From contig CAYWXM010000030.1 of NCBI GenBank assembly GCA_964462595.1, forward strand, positions 37,539-101,538: 64,000 nucleotides of DNA, given 5' to 3'. The translations under genes were made by a program, and so were the position numbers. Source of the DNA: SURF-21 sp964462595. Its GTDB lineage: Bacteria; Actinomycetota; Geothermincolia; Geothermincolales; RBG-13-55-18. Positions within the stretch are counted from its first letter, which is position 1. Each line of letters begins with the position of its first letter. Positions 1 through 9,142 of this stretch are shown in pieces. The notes under the pieces are model-generated. The model ran no database searches. It had not been told where the DNA came from and saw nothing but the letters and a program-made list of their open reading frames with translations.

Positions 1-1198
1 CCTTGAAGAGCAGCAGGGCGACCATCGACCTTACCTCCGGCACCTCGATGATGGCGAAGTTCTGCCCGCCCGTTTCCTCCAGTATGCGCTCCACCACCAT
101 CCGCTGATACGCGAGTTCCCGCGGCGAGTTGCATACCAGCACCAGGATGAAGGCATAGCGGGGGAAGGTCTGCGCTACCGACTCCACCGTATCCGATGCC
201 TCGCGGTTGGATCCTCCCAGGCCCCAGGCCAGCAGGCCCCGCCCCATGAAGGAGGCGGAATAGCCGACCTCGTTCTCCCCCAGCATCCACAGGGCACGGT
301 CCCTGTCCTCGGCGTTCTCGAAGAAGGGATAGTAGAGGGCGCAGTTCTCCGGGAATTCCTTGAGCAGGGTGGCGACGGGGTCGATGTTCTCCACCGGCAT
401 CTCCGGCGGCCCTCCCCACTGGTACAGCTTGGCGGCGATGCGGGTGAACACGCCCAGGCCTCCCGCGGCGCCGTACTCTCCGCGCATCACCCCGCGCAGG
501 GACGGCCCCGGGCCATCGCCGGAAAACCAGCCGGCCCCCGAGCCAAGGGAGCCGAGGCGCAGGACCTCGCCGTCGGGCAGGACCCACTCCACCCCCAGCA
601 CATTCCTCTCGTTGAGGCCCATGGAGTAATTGTTATACCCGATACCGTTGAAGGAGGTGATGCTGGCCAGGGCGGAACAGTTGCCCCCCGCGCCGATAGT
701 CACGCAGTTGAGCCCTCGCTTCATGGTCTCCGCCTGCAGGGTGGACCAGACCACGTAGGGCTCGATCACCGCGTACATATCCTCCTCGTTGATCTCCAGG
801 ATGCGGTTCATCCTGCGCAGGTCGATCTGGACCATGCCGTCGGTGCCGCAGCCCGACCAGGGACCCCAACCCGTGGAGTGGGCCTTGAACTTTATGCCGT
901 AGCGGTTGCAGGCCTTGACCACCGCCTGTACCTCTGAGGTGTCCGCGGGCAGGACGACGGCCACGGGCCGGAAACCGAACCTGCTCCCCCGCGGTGAGGC
1001 GAGCTTGGCCTCATCCCCGGTCTCCTCGAGGTACTCACTCGGGGTGAAGGCCCGGTGGGCGTAAGCCCCGTCCTCGGGCCCGTAAAGCTCGCTGCCGAAC
1101 TGCCAGGCGTAGCCGTCCAGGATAGCTTCATCGCGTGATATGTTCTCCTCGCCGACGATGCTCTCCAGCACCCGGTACACTTCTTCTTTCAGGCGCAT
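1..1198 (-). CDS. FAD-binding oxidase (GlcD/PCMH type), 3' end outside window
   Basis: Reading leftwards from an ATG at 1198 the frame stays open to the window edge, so about 399 codons are visible and the C-terminus is missing. The middle has the PCMH-type FAD domain layout: a VVLPADTSEVQAVVKAC segment, then a glycine-rich stretch with HSTGWGPWSGCG, and a later GEYGAAGGLGVFTRIA segment. These proteins oxidise hydroxy acids or alkyl phenols using FAD. It starts 13 bases after the Fe-S gene upstream and is the third gene of a same-strand run. A second, different FAD oxidase opens the run, so the complex may carry two flavoprotein subunits. The substrate cannot be told from the sequence. Confidence 0.85.
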   Translation of the reverse strand, partial: MRLKEEVYRVLESIVGEENISRDEAILDGYAWQFGSELYGPEDGAYAHRAFTPSEYLEETGDEAKLASPRGSRFGFRPVAVVLPADTSEVQAVVKACNRYGIKFKAHSTGWGPWSGCGTDGMVQIDLRRMNRILEINEEDMYAVIEPYVVWSTLQAETMKRGLNCVTIGAGGNCSALASITSFNGIGYNNYSMGLNERNVLGVEWVLPDGEVLRLGSLGSGAGWFSGDGPGPSLRGVMRGEYGAAGGLGVFTRIAAKLYQWGGPPEMPVENIDPVATLLKEFPENCALYYPFFENAEDRDRALWMLGENEVGYSASFMGRGLLAWGLGGSNREASDTVESVAQTFPRYAFILVLVCNSPRELAYQRMVVERILEETGGQNFAIIEVPEVRSMVALLLFK

Positions 1199-1211
1199 GT
1201 TCACCACCCCC

Positions 1212-2492
1212 TTACCCCATGGCCTCTTGGACCAGCTCGACCACGTCGTAGATCCTCATGCCCCGGCCGTTCCCGGCGACGGCGTCCTTGAAATTCCGCT
1301 CGCACCACGGACAGGCCGTGACCAAGGCTTCCGCTCCCGTGGACCTGGCTTCCTCTATCCTTTCCAGGGCGGTCCAGGTGGCGAAATCCTCGTAGGCCTC
1401 CAGCACCCCGCCGCCGGCCCCGCAGCACCAGGAGAACTCGCGGTTCCGTTCCATCTCAAAAAGTTGCAGACCCGGGATCGCCCTGAGCACATCGCGCGGG
1501 GGTTCGTAAACGCCCCCCAGCCCCTTGTGCACCGGCTTGGGGGGATCGGAAATGATAACCCCACCATGCACCGTCTTCCATTCACCGCTCCACGGGGCGT
1601 ATTCCTCACCTAGCCTGCCGAGGTGGCATGGATCGTGATAGGTGACGCGCAGGGGGACCTCCCTGCGGAGCACGATCTTTCCTTCTTTGATCAGGCGGTC
1701 GAGATACTCCGTGATATGCAGGACCTCCACCCCCAGGCTCTTTCCGATCATGGGGTAGAGGTGCTTGAAAGCGCTGTAGCAATCGGAACATGAGGTCACC
1801 AGGATGCTTGCCCCGGAAGCCTTCAGCCTGCCCAGGAAATCGTCCGCATATTTTTCCATCTCGCCGCGGTATCCGATATCGAACGCGCGGCCCCCGCAAC
1901 ACGATTCCTCTTTTCCCGCAATGCCGACGTCCACTCCGGCGCTCCTGAGCAGGGAAACTCCCATCCTGGCGATGCCCTGCAGGTCACTGTCGTATGAATA
2001 GCGGCACCCGGCATGGTACAGGACCTCAGCCTGTTCGCTGTTGATATCCTTTACGTCCAGGCCTTCTGCCCATCTGCCGCGCTCCGCCTTTTTCTCCCCC
2101 AGCACGTTGTCCTCTTTGCGCATGCTGTCGATGATCATGGTGTGCTCGGGCAGGAGCTTTCCCTGCTCCACCGCCAGGGTTCTCAACTCCCGCATTATCT
2201 GCATGGGCTCCAGGATCTCGTTGGAGAGGTGGCACATGACGTTGCAGGCCCCGCCGAGCTGGCAGCGGTATATTACGTCGAGCAGCTCGTCGGTTATCTC
2301 GCTCCTTCCCTCGTAGACGGAATGTGCGGCGATGACCTTGCCTCCGCCCGAATAAGCATGAAAATTGTAGCGCTCGATGGCGGGGCAGACGCCGGCATAG
2401 CGGTGGCTCTTGATAAACAGGAGAGGTATCCATTTACAATGTGAACAGCGGGAACAGAAATCCATCTCGAACGCGTAGTCGCTCAACGCCAT
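1212..2492 (-). CDS. (Fe-S)-binding oxidoreductase with CCG domains (GlcF/HdrD-like)
   Basis: About 426 residues from ATG 2492, which has a GGGGGGTG ribosome site 7 bases upstream; a GTG at 2501 is the alternative. Near the N-terminus there are clustered cysteines (CSRCSHCKW, then GVCP, then YRCQLGGACNVMC), as expected for Fe-S cluster binding. Two CCG-type motifs follow: ESCCGGRAFD near the middle, and YHDPCHLGR plus SWCCGAGGG towards the end. This is the layout of glycolate oxidase GlcF and heterodisulfide-reductase HdrD-like subunits, which pass electrons from a flavoprotein to quinones or thiols. It lies between two FAD oxidase genes and probably links them to an electron acceptor. Confidence 0.9.
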   Translation of the reverse strand: MALSDYAFEMDFCSRCSHCKWIPLLFIKSHRYAGVCPAIERYNFHAYSGGGKVIAAHSVYEGRSEITDELLDVIYRCQLGGACNVMCHLSNEILEPMQIMRELRTLAVEQGKLLPEHTMIIDSMRKEDNVLGEKKAERGRWAEGLDVKDINSEQAEVLYHAGCRYSYDSDLQGIARMGVSLLRSAGVDVGIAGKEESCCGGRAFDIGYRGEMEKYADDFLGRLKASGASILVTSCSDCYSAFKHLYPMIGKSLGVEVLHITEYLDRLIKEGKIVLRREVPLRVTYHDPCHLGRLGEEYAPWSGEWKTVHGGVIISDPPKPVHKGLGGVYEPPRDVLRAIPGLQLFEMERNREFSWCCGAGGGVLEAYEDFATWTALERIEEARSTGAEALVTACPWCERNFKDAVAGNGRGMRIYDVVELVQEAMG

Positions 2493-2505
2493 TTGAATCA
2501 CCCCC

Positions 2506-3963
2506 CTAGAAACAGAGTTTGCCCGGGTTCATGATGTGATTGGGGTCGAAGATGCCCTTCACCTTTTTCAGTGCCGCCATGGATTGGCCGTCGCGGTTGA
2601 GCACCATCTCCGCCAGCAGGTCGTAGGGTCGGGAGAAGAAAGCTCCGCGGTTCATGAGGGCATCGGCCGCCGAGAGGTAGAGTTCCCTGGCGTGCCCCGT
2701 TTCGCTTTCGCTCTCCGGATCGTAAGGCAGCTGGAACTCTACATGATAGCCATGCCCCTGGTTGATGGGCTGCACGTAGGTGCCGACGGGCGCCGTGAAG
2801 CCCACCCTTGCCGCGTTTTCCCGGAAGGTTTCGATATGCTTTGGTATATGCGTAAGAGAAGAGATGAAGAAGAGTTCCTGGCAACCTCCCCTGTACCTGA
2901 GCTTCCAGTAGGGATCCGCCGATGGTTTCCTGACGAGGTCCAGCAGCAGTCCGGCGCCGAGGCCGGAGATTGCCTCGGGGGTAGGGGTGAGGCCGAGGAC
3001 CTTCGTTATATCCGAGATGTCCTTTTCCTGATATTCCACCCTCTCCTCCGGGAAGATCCCGTATCCCGCCAGGTTGAAGAAAAGGGTCCAGCGGGGCAGG
3101 TCTTCCCGCAGGCGGTCGATCTCCTGCGGCTTGTCCCCGGCCAGGCTGGCCAGGGCCTGATCGTCAAGGATAAAGAGTTCGTCGCCAAGCCGCAGCCTTA
3201 CCAGGCGGTAGGCGAGATCGAGGAGGTTGTCTATGCGCTCCGAGGCCACCAGGAAGGGCTTTTCCATTGACGGCAGGACCTCGCACCTGACCGTGGCCCA
3301 GGTAACGATGCCCATGGTGCCCTGTGAGCCTTGGACGATGCGGTAGATGTCGGTCTGAAAGCCCATGGGCGATTTCTGCCTGCGCCCCATCTCCCACTGT
3401 TCCTCCACTGACCCCGGGCCCGCCGCCTCACCGGTATGAAAGATATCGCCGCTGCCGAAGACCACCTCCGTGCAGAGCAGGGGTTCGGATACATCCAGAT
3501 GGTATTTGGGGATGATGTGGGGCTCCCGCTCCAGGCAACTCCCCAATACGGATTTTGTGAAGCGCGGGCACAGCGGCATTGGTATCCGTAAGCCCTCCTT
3601 GCGCAGTTTCTCCTGCAGCGTGGCGAATCTCACCCCGGGCTCGATCATGGCCACCCGGTCCGGGCGGTCGATCTTGATGACGCGGTCCATGCCGCTCAGG
3701 TCGACGACCGCTCCTCCCATGGCCGGGATGGTGTCTCCCCGCAGATGGGGCGGGCCCGAACTCACCGGGATGAGCGGCAGCTCGAGTTTGTTGGCCAGTT
3801 TCACGACTTCCTGCACGTCGGCGGCGTCACGTGGTCTTACCACGCATACCGGCCTGCGCGGCGGCGTGAAACTGAAATCCCTGGAATAATCCTCCAGGGT
3901 TCCCGCATCATCCAGGACGTTCTCGTCGCCCGCGATCCTGCTCAGGTCTTCTTTGACGGCCAT
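2506..3963 (-). CDS. FAD-linked oxidase (vanillyl-alcohol oxidase/p-cresol methylhydroxylase type)
   Basis: A full-length 485-residue flavoprotein. The ATG at 3963 has AAAGGGGG upstream. Residues about 38-220 form the PCMH FAD domain (PVCVVRPRDAADVQEVVKLAN, then PVSSGPPHLRGDTIP, then QGSQGTMGIVTWATV). The end, with NRDGQSMAALKKVKGIFDPN followed by PGKLCF, is the usual FAD-oxidase C-terminus. Members oxidise 4-alkylphenols, vanillyl alcohol or 2-hydroxy acids. It is the first gene of the run that continues into the Fe-S protein 13 bases later. A palindrome lies in its leader at 3998-4015. Paired with a CCG protein, it probably feeds electrons to membrane carriers rather than to oxygen. The substrate is unknown. 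Confidence 0.88.
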   Translation of the reverse strand: MAVKEDLSRIAGDENVLDDAGTLEDYSRDFSFTPPRRPVCVVRPRDAADVQEVVKLANKLELPLIPVSSGPPHLRGDTIPAMGGAVVDLSGMDRVIKIDRPDRVAMIEPGVRFATLQEKLRKEGLRIPMPLCPRFTKSVLGSCLEREPHIIPKYHLDVSEPLLCTEVVFGSGDIFHTGEAAGPGSVEEQWEMGRRQKSPMGFQTDIYRIVQGSQGTMGIVTWATVRCEVLPSMEKPFLVASERIDNLLDLAYRLVRLRLGDELFILDDQALASLAGDKPQEIDRLREDLPRWTLFFNLAGYGIFPEERVEYQEKDISDITKVLGLTPTPEAISGLGAGLLLDLVRKPSADPYWKLRYRGGCQELFFISSLTHIPKHIETFRENAARVGFTAPVGTYVQPINQGHGYHVEFQLPYDPESESETGHARELYLSAADALMNRGAFFSRPYDLLAEMVLNRDGQSMAALKKVKGIFDPNHIMNPGKLCF

Positions 3964-3997
3964 AACGAGCCCCCTTTCTCAGGACACACCGTCACCA

Positions 3998-4015
3998 TGT
4001 ACGGAACGACGTACA
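3998..4015. promoter_or_regulatory. Palindrome, candidate operator of the FAD/Fe-S operon
   Basis: TGTACG, six bases, then CGTACA: a perfect 6+6 inverted repeat, 35 bases ahead of the first gene of the FAD oxidase run. A TATACAAT-like box on the minus strand lies just upstream near 4069-4076. The TetR-family gene next door (ends at 4222) is an obvious candidate to bind here. The palindrome is seen directly; its role is inferred. Confidence 0.45.
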
Positions 4016-4221
4016 GCGTGATTCCTGGAAGGATGGATGCGGCGGGATGGACTCCGATCAATGCTAGATATTGTATAACATACCAGCCGTCCGGTTTTTA
4101 TATTTAAGCACTTCTCTCATCGCCGGTCAAGGCGTTTCCGGTGGGAAGTATGGGGCTCGACTACGCCCTTGCCCTTGATGGCTTCGGCCTCACTTGGACC
4201 CGCGCGAGGGCGGAGTGGCTC

Positions 4222-4857
4222 TCAGGAGATAAAAGACTTGAGGGAATGTATTAACAGCTCCAGGTTTGCATCGTAATCGACGAGCTGGGGGTCGCGCATA
4301 TACTGGATGGCTAACCCGTCCAGGGTTGCGAATAACTGGATGACGAGGACTGCCGCCTCCCCCCTGGACAGTTTTTTCCGGTTCGAGGGGTCGGAGGCAA
4401 TATCCTGTGCCAGTCGTTCCACCATCTCGCGGTAGAACCCCATGATCCTCCTGTTGATCCCGGGTATCCTCCTCCCGTAGATCACCGACTCCTGGAGTAT
4501 GGCCAGCGGTCCGGGGTCCTTCTTGAATTCCTCCCAGAAATCCCTGATGCCGCCCTCGATCCTCTCCTCGTTGGTGGGATACCTGCTGATGATATCCCCT
4601 ATGATGACGCCGATATCGTTCACCACTTTTTTTACCACCTCGGTGAGCAAGGTCTCCTTGTCCTCGAAGTAGTAGTGGATCATGTACTTCGAGGTACCGG
4701 CCCGGCTTGCGATCTTGCGGATACTGGCGCCGGAGAACCCGTCCTCCAGGAGGGAAAAATAAGCGGCTTCTATGATCTCCCTTGCCTTTGCCGAGTTGAT
4801 CGCGTCTTCTTCGCCGTTCACGGCACCCTTTACATTTTCTACCGACACATTCCGCAT
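4222..4857 (-). CDS. TetR/AcrR-family transcriptional regulator
   Basis: About 211 residues from ATG 4857, chosen because AGGAG sits 6 bases upstream and because the open frame further upstream lacks family features. Residues 22-70 are a TetR helix-turn-helix: AREIIEAAYFSLLEDGFSG, then ASIRKIASRAGTSKYMIHYYF. The remainder is a helical ligand-binding domain, with no recognisable ligand class. It is on the same strand as, and directly upstream of, the FAD/Fe-S operon. It is divergent from the DUF2284 gene. Palindromes at 3998-4015 and 4994-5010 are candidate sites for it, so it may control itself and either neighbour. Confidence 0.9.
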   Translation of the reverse strand: MRNVSVENVKGAVNGEEDAINSAKAREIIEAAYFSLLEDGFSGASIRKIASRAGTSKYMIHYYFEDKETLLTEVVKKVVNDIGVIIGDIISRYPTNEERIEGGIRDFWEEFKKDPGPLAILQESVIYGRRIPGINRRIMGFYREMVERLAQDIASDPSNRKKLSRGEAAVLVIQLFATLDGLAIQYMRDPQLVDYDANLELLIHSLKSFIS

Positions 4858-4993
4858 GCGTCTCCTGACCTGACGGGTTCTACTACACGCTGATTCTAGC
4901 TGATATCGTGCCGTACTTGAACAGCGGGCGGCACGATGCTGTGCGCGGACACCGCTTCTCACGACAGGTAACCGCAAGCAATTGAGCGGTGGT

Positions 4994-5010
4994 ATTATGT
5001 TCTGCATAAT
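4994..5010. promoter_or_regulatory. Palindrome between TetR and DUF2284 genes
   Basis: ATTATG, five bases, CATAAT: a perfect 6+6 inverted repeat. It becomes a 21-base palindrome with one G-T wobble when extended by two bases on each side. It lies in the divergent region between the TetR start (4857) and the DUF2284 start (5150), where an operator would be expected. Its half-sites differ from those of the 3998-4015 palindrome, so the two may not bind the same protein. Confidence 0.4.
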
Positions 5011-5149
5011 GCTTTAGAGGAGGAGGAACAAGGCGAATGAAGCGATTGCGGATGGTGCATATTATCGCTGCCTTAGGGAGGAGCGGGGAATCCGGGGATA
5101 TTTGTAGGAAAACCGCTTGAACTTGAACCCCAGCAAGGAGAAGCATGAC

Positions 5150-5659
5150 ATGAGCATCGAGAAAGACCTGGAAGAGCTGAAGGCCCTGGCCGTGGAAAAG
5201 GGAGCCATCCTGGCAGAGGTGATTCCGGCGCACGAGGTGATCCTCGACGAGAGGGCTTTATACAAGTGCCAGTTCGGGTGCCCTGCTTACGGGCGCTACC
5301 TCACCTGCCCTCCGCATACGCCGCCGCCTTCCGAGTTCGAGAGGGCCCTGCGCAACTACAAGTGGGCCATGGTGCTGGAAGGCAGCCGTGCTGCGATGAA
5401 CCGCCTGGTGGTGGAGATAGAGACGGAGGCCATGCGCCTCGGTTACTTGCTGGCACTGGGTTTGATAGGCCAGTACTGCCTGCTGTGCGAGGAATGCGTG
5501 CCGCCCGGCGAGCCGTGCCGCGACCCGGCGAATGCCCGGCCCTGCATGGCCGGCCTGGGGATCAACGTCTTCGCCACCCTGGATCAGGCCGGGATAGGGC
5601 ACGAGCCGGGCATGGGCGGCGGGGACGACGCCTCCTGGGGCATGGTCCTCGTGGACTGA
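5150..5659 (+). CDS. DUF2284 cysteine-rich metal-binding protein
   Basis: About 169 residues from ATG 5150, which has AAGGAG 9 bases upstream; an in-frame TTG at 5117 is less likely. Two cysteine blocks define the family: KCQFGCPAYGRYLTCPP near residue 42, and LLCEECVPPGEPCRDPANAR followed by PC near residue 115. That pattern suggests an Fe-S cluster or zinc, but no reaction has been assigned to DUF2284 that I know of. Such proteins are common in anaerobes. It stands alone, divergent from the TetR gene and convergent with the dehydratase gene. Confidence 0.85.
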   Translation: MSIEKDLEELKALAVEKGAILAEVIPAHEVILDERALYKCQFGCPAYGRYLTCPPHTPPPSEFERALRNYKWAMVLEGSRAAMNRLVVEIETEAMRLGYLLALGLIGQYCLLCEECVPPGEPCRDPANARPCMAGLGINVFATLDQAGIGHEPGMGGGDDASWGMVLVD

Positions 5660-5696
5660 CGGCAGCGGCGCCCGACCTCCGCGTCGAGGTAAGCAC

Positions 5697-7340
5697 TCAT
5701 TCCAGCACGGCGCCCCTGGCGGCGGAGCTCACCAGCTTCACGTAGCGGCGCATGAACCCCGGGGGCACCTCGCGTTCCTCCGGAACACGCTCCCGGATAC
5801 GCGATGCTATCTCATCCGCGGAGAGCTTTACCTCCAGGAGGCGCCCCGGGATATCTATGCTTATCTCGTCGCCGTCTCGCAGGGCGGCGATGGGGCCGCC
5901 TACCGCGGCCTCGGGCGAGACGTGCCCGATGCAGGGCCCGGAGGTTGCCCCCGAGAAACGGCCGTCGGTGATCAGGGCGACCCTTGTAAGGCCGTGCAGT
6001 TCCAGGCCCATGGTCACCGCGAGGGTTTCTGGCATCCCCGGCCCTCCCCGCGGACCTTCGTTGCGGATGATAACCACCTCGCCGTCCCGGAGCGAGCCCT
6101 CGCGCAAGGCGGCCAGGCATCCGGCCTCGGATTCGAACACCCTGGCGGGGCCGCTGAAACGGAGCATGTCCGGGGAGACCGCGGACTGTTTGACCACCGC
6201 TCCTTCCGGCGCCAGGTTGCCGAAGAGGGCTACCGTCCCCCCTTGTGCGAACCAGGGGTTGTCGCGCCCGCGGATGACCTCCCGGTTCTTGACCTCCACC
6301 GCCTCCATCACCTCAGAAAAGGCCTGGCCCATGACGTTGACCGCGTCGAGGTGCAGGTCGGAACGGAGTTCTTTCATCACCGCCAGCACGCCCCCGGCCA
6401 GGTAGAGTTCCTGGATGCCGTGGGGGCCGTTGGGCGCGATGGAGCACAGGGTGGGTATGCGGAGGTTGAGATCGTTGAAGCGGGAAAGGGGTAGGTCGAG
6501 TCCCAGCTCGTGTGCGATGGCCGGCAAGTGCAGGGCGGAGTTGGTGGAGCCACCGATGGCCAGGTCCACCATGAGAGCGTTTTCCACCGCTTTCTCCCCC
6601 AGGATCCTGCGTGCCGTGAGGCCCTCCTCCACCATCTCCACGATGCGCTTCCCCGTCCGCCGCGCATAGAGGAGCTTGTCGGAGTGGTAGGCGGGGACGT
6701 TGGCGGAGCCGGGAATGGTCAGGCCCATGGATTCGGCGAGGCACTGCATGGTGTTGGCGGTGCCCATGAGTTCGCAGGATCCGCAGGTGGCACAGGTGGC
6801 ACAGTTCATTTTATCCAGCAGGTCGTCGTAGTCCTTGTGGAAGATGCTCCCCTTCATGCCCAGTGTGTAGCGTATGTTGAAAGCTCCCGGGCCTCCGGTG
6901 ATCATGATGGTGGGGCGGTCCAGGCGTGCCGCCGCCATTATCATGCCGGGTATTATCTTGTCGCAGCTCGCCACCAGCACCAGGCCGTCAAAGAGCATGC
7001 TGCGCGCGTACGTCTCCACCGTGTCCGCGATGAGCTCCCGCTGGGGCAGCACGAAACGCATGCCCTCGTTGCCCTCGGTGAAACCGTCGCAGGGGGCGGG
7101 CACGTTGAACTCGAAAGGGATACCGCCCGCCGCGTGCACGCCCTCCCTGACCCTTTCCGCCAGCGTGCGCAGGTGCATATGCCCCGGGTTCATCTCGGTA
7201 TGGGAATTTGCCACGCCGATGATGGGCTTCTCCTGCAGTTCGGCGATTTCGACGCCCAGTCCATGCATTATGGCGAGCCGGGCGACGCTCACCGGAAAGT
7301 CGCTCTCGTCGAACATCGGTTGACTCTTGGGTTTGGTCAT
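5697..7340 (-). CDS. ilvD: IlvD/Edd-family dehydratase (dihydroxy-acid dehydratase-like)
   Basis: 547 residues from ATG 7340, preceded by GGAGGAGGTG. Family motifs are clear: NPGHMHLRTLAERVREG (residues 51-67), PAPCDGFTEG (81-90), ASCDKIIPGM (124-133) and CATCGSCELMGTANTMQC (183-200). Those cysteines match the Fe-S cluster ligands of the E. coli-type enzyme. The end contains GRFSGATSGPCIGHVSPEA, the conserved active-site loop. Dihydroxy-acid dehydratase makes the 2-keto acids for valine, leucine and isoleucine. No other ilv gene is nearby, so a related sugar-acid dehydratase cannot be excluded and the gene symbol is provisional. Confidence 0.85.
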   Translation of the reverse strand: MTKPKSQPMFDESDFPVSVARLAIMHGLGVEIAELQEKPIIGVANSHTEMNPGHMHLRTLAERVREGVHAAGGIPFEFNVPAPCDGFTEGNEGMRFVLPQRELIADTVETYARSMLFDGLVLVASCDKIIPGMIMAAARLDRPTIMITGGPGAFNIRYTLGMKGSIFHKDYDDLLDKMNCATCATCGSCELMGTANTMQCLAESMGLTIPGSANVPAYHSDKLLYARRTGKRIVEMVEEGLTARRILGEKAVENALMVDLAIGGSTNSALHLPAIAHELGLDLPLSRFNDLNLRIPTLCSIAPNGPHGIQELYLAGGVLAVMKELRSDLHLDAVNVMGQAFSEVMEAVEVKNREVIRGRDNPWFAQGGTVALFGNLAPEGAVVKQSAVSPDMLRFSGPARVFESEAGCLAALREGSLRDGEVVIIRNEGPRGGPGMPETLAVTMGLELHGLTRVALITDGRFSGATSGPCIGHVSPEAAVGGPIAALRDGDEISIDIPGRLLEVKLSADEIASRIRERVPEEREVPPGFMRRYVKLVSSAARGAVLE

Positions 7341-7619
7341 AGCGCACCTCCTCCTGGAAAACTGGTTACTGATGAGCCGCCCAAGGCCTTGACGGCTCGG
7401 GATGTTTCTATTAACACTGCCCACACGCACCATCGATGCGAATATTCTACCATCCTCACCGTCGATAACCTCGCCCGGGAGGATACTGTGCAGGCGCGGC
7501 AGACATTTATGTTACAAGGCCCGGCGAAGCCGGCGCGGGCCGTTCCTCGCGCCGCGGATGTTGTATATTAGACCTGCCTGGGAGGGGAAGGACAGCGCGA
7601 GCGGGGAGGATGATAGGCC

Positions 7620-9017
7620 ATGCAGGATGATTTCGACACCATAGTGGTGGGAGCGGGGATAGCCGGCCTGGGAGTAGCGTCGGTACTCGCAAGCGAGGGC
7701 GGCGAGAAGGTCCTGGTGCTCGACCGCTACGACCGCCCCGGCGGCCGCTTGATGAGCTTTCCCGACACGCCCGGCAAGGGCTGGAAGGTGGATATAGGCC
7801 TGCACATGGCCGAGTTGGGCGATTCATCGTCCATCCATGCCTTGAACGCGCGGGTGGGGGTTGAAGTGCCCTGGGGCCCCTTCTCGGAGACGGTACAGTT
7901 CTACCACCAGGGGAAGTTCGTGAACGTCGCCGAGCTGGTCACCATGAGCGGCGACGAGCGGCGCGATTTCGGCGCCACCCTGCGTCGCATCGCGGAGATG
8001 GAGGACGCCGAGATCGCCGCCTGGGACGACCGCTCCCTGGCGGAGTGGCTGGCGGAGAGCGTAAACAGCGAGGCGGTGCGCGACCTCTTCACCGATATGG
8101 GCATGATCATGACCACCATACCCGAGGCCATCGATATGGCGGCGGGGGAGGTCCTCTACATCGGCCGGGACAACCTGCACAAGAAGAGCCAGCTGCTCAC
8201 GTCGAGCTATCCCTTAGGCGGCATGGAGGCGCTTACCTCGGGGCTGGTGAAGGTCATTGGAGGCTGCGGAGGAAAAGTGGAGACCGGCCGGGAGGTGGAC
8301 GAGGTAGTCATAAGCGGCGGCCGGGCCATAGGGGTCAGGGTGGCTCAGGCCGGTGGGGCCGGGCCCTACCCCGGGCATTACGCCATGCCGCTGCTGGAGG
8401 AGATAACGGCGGAGAAGGTGGTGTGCGCCCTGCCCATATACCAGCTCCCCGCCATCATCGACTTCGCTCCCGCTACCTCTCCCATGCCCTCGTGGTGGAC
8501 GAAGAGGATCACCGACATCATGCACGAGGTGACCTGCCTGGTGGGGTTCATGTTCGGCCTCTCCGAGCCGGTGACGGACAAGCTGTGTTTCTACACCGCC
8601 CTGGAGACGCCCCACGCCGGTCTGCCTTTCCAGGCCTTTCCATCTTCCAACTTCGACCCCGGCGTGGCACCCGAGGGAAAGCAGCTCCTGCATACCGACG
8701 TGGTATGCGAGTACCGGCAGGCGTCAGACCCCTTCCAGCGCAGGCGCATCCTGGACGCTCTGTGGCTGGACCTCGCCGAGATGTTCCCGGGCATAGAGGA
8801 CGCGGTGGAGTGGAAGGTCCCCTATTACGTGGCGGGGTGCGACGGCCTGGCGCGCAAACCCGGCCTGGTGGGGGAGTTCAAGCCCAAGCTGCAGGCGCCT
8901 GGCGTGGAGGGCCTGTTCTTCGCGGGGGACACCTACATCGGGCGAGGCCTGGCCATGAACGGGGCGGCCCTGTCCGCCATGAGATGCGCCGACCTCATCC
9001 TCGGCGGGATGGCCTGA
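7620..9017 (+). CDS. FAD-dependent oxidoreductase, phytoene desaturase/carotenoid isomerase-like
   Basis: 465 residues. The N-terminus is a dinucleotide-binding fold: TIVVGAGIAGLGVASVLA (residues 7-24), followed by VLVLDRYDRPGGR. The C-terminus has LFFAGDTYIGRGLAMNGAA, the second FAD-contact motif of the CrtI/amine-oxidase superfamily. Members desaturate, isomerise or oxidise lipids such as carotenoids. No phytoene synthase or other carotenoid gene is visible here, so the substrate is open. It converges with a second CrtI-like gene (9115-10650); an inverted-repeat element separates them. GGGGAGGATGA upstream of ATG 7620 supports the start. Confidence 0.85.
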   Translation: MQDDFDTIVVGAGIAGLGVASVLASEGGEKVLVLDRYDRPGGRLMSFPDTPGKGWKVDIGLHMAELGDSSSIHALNARVGVEVPWGPFSETVQFYHQGKFVNVAELVTMSGDERRDFGATLRRIAEMEDAEIAAWDDRSLAEWLAESVNSEAVRDLFTDMGMIMTTIPEAIDMAAGEVLYIGRDNLHKKSQLLTSSYPLGGMEALTSGLVKVIGGCGGKVETGREVDEVVISGGRAIGVRVAQAGGAGPYPGHYAMPLLEEITAEKVVCALPIYQLPAIIDFAPATSPMPSWWTKRITDIMHEVTCLVGFMFGLSEPVTDKLCFYTALETPHAGLPFQAFPSSNFDPGVAPEGKQLLHTDVVCEYRQASDPFQRRRILDALWLDLAEMFPGIEDAVEWKVPYYVAGCDGLARKPGLVGEFKPKLQAPGVEGLFFAGDTYIGRGLAMNGAALSAMRCADLILGGMA

Positions 9018-9034
9018 CGCCGAACGGGGTGCTA

Positions 9035-9142
9035 GGGGTCGTATCTTCGATCTTCGGTTTCATATCATTCGATCCTCCGGTCGATTTGGATAGAAATGGT
9101 CCTTTCTAACCAAGTCAAACCGAAGATCGAAGATACGACCCC
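9035..9142. repeat. 108-bp element with perfect 26-bp terminal inverted repeats
   Basis: The left arm (9035-9060, beginning GGGGTCGTATCTTCG) and the right arm (9117-9142) are perfect reverse complements over 26 bases; 56 bases lie between them. It fills the space between two converging genes. The right arm supplies the last eight codons (GSYLRSSV) and part of the stop codon of the minus-strand gene. It could act as a two-way terminator hairpin or be a MITE-like insertion. No clear target-site duplication is visible at the edges. Confidence 0.75.
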
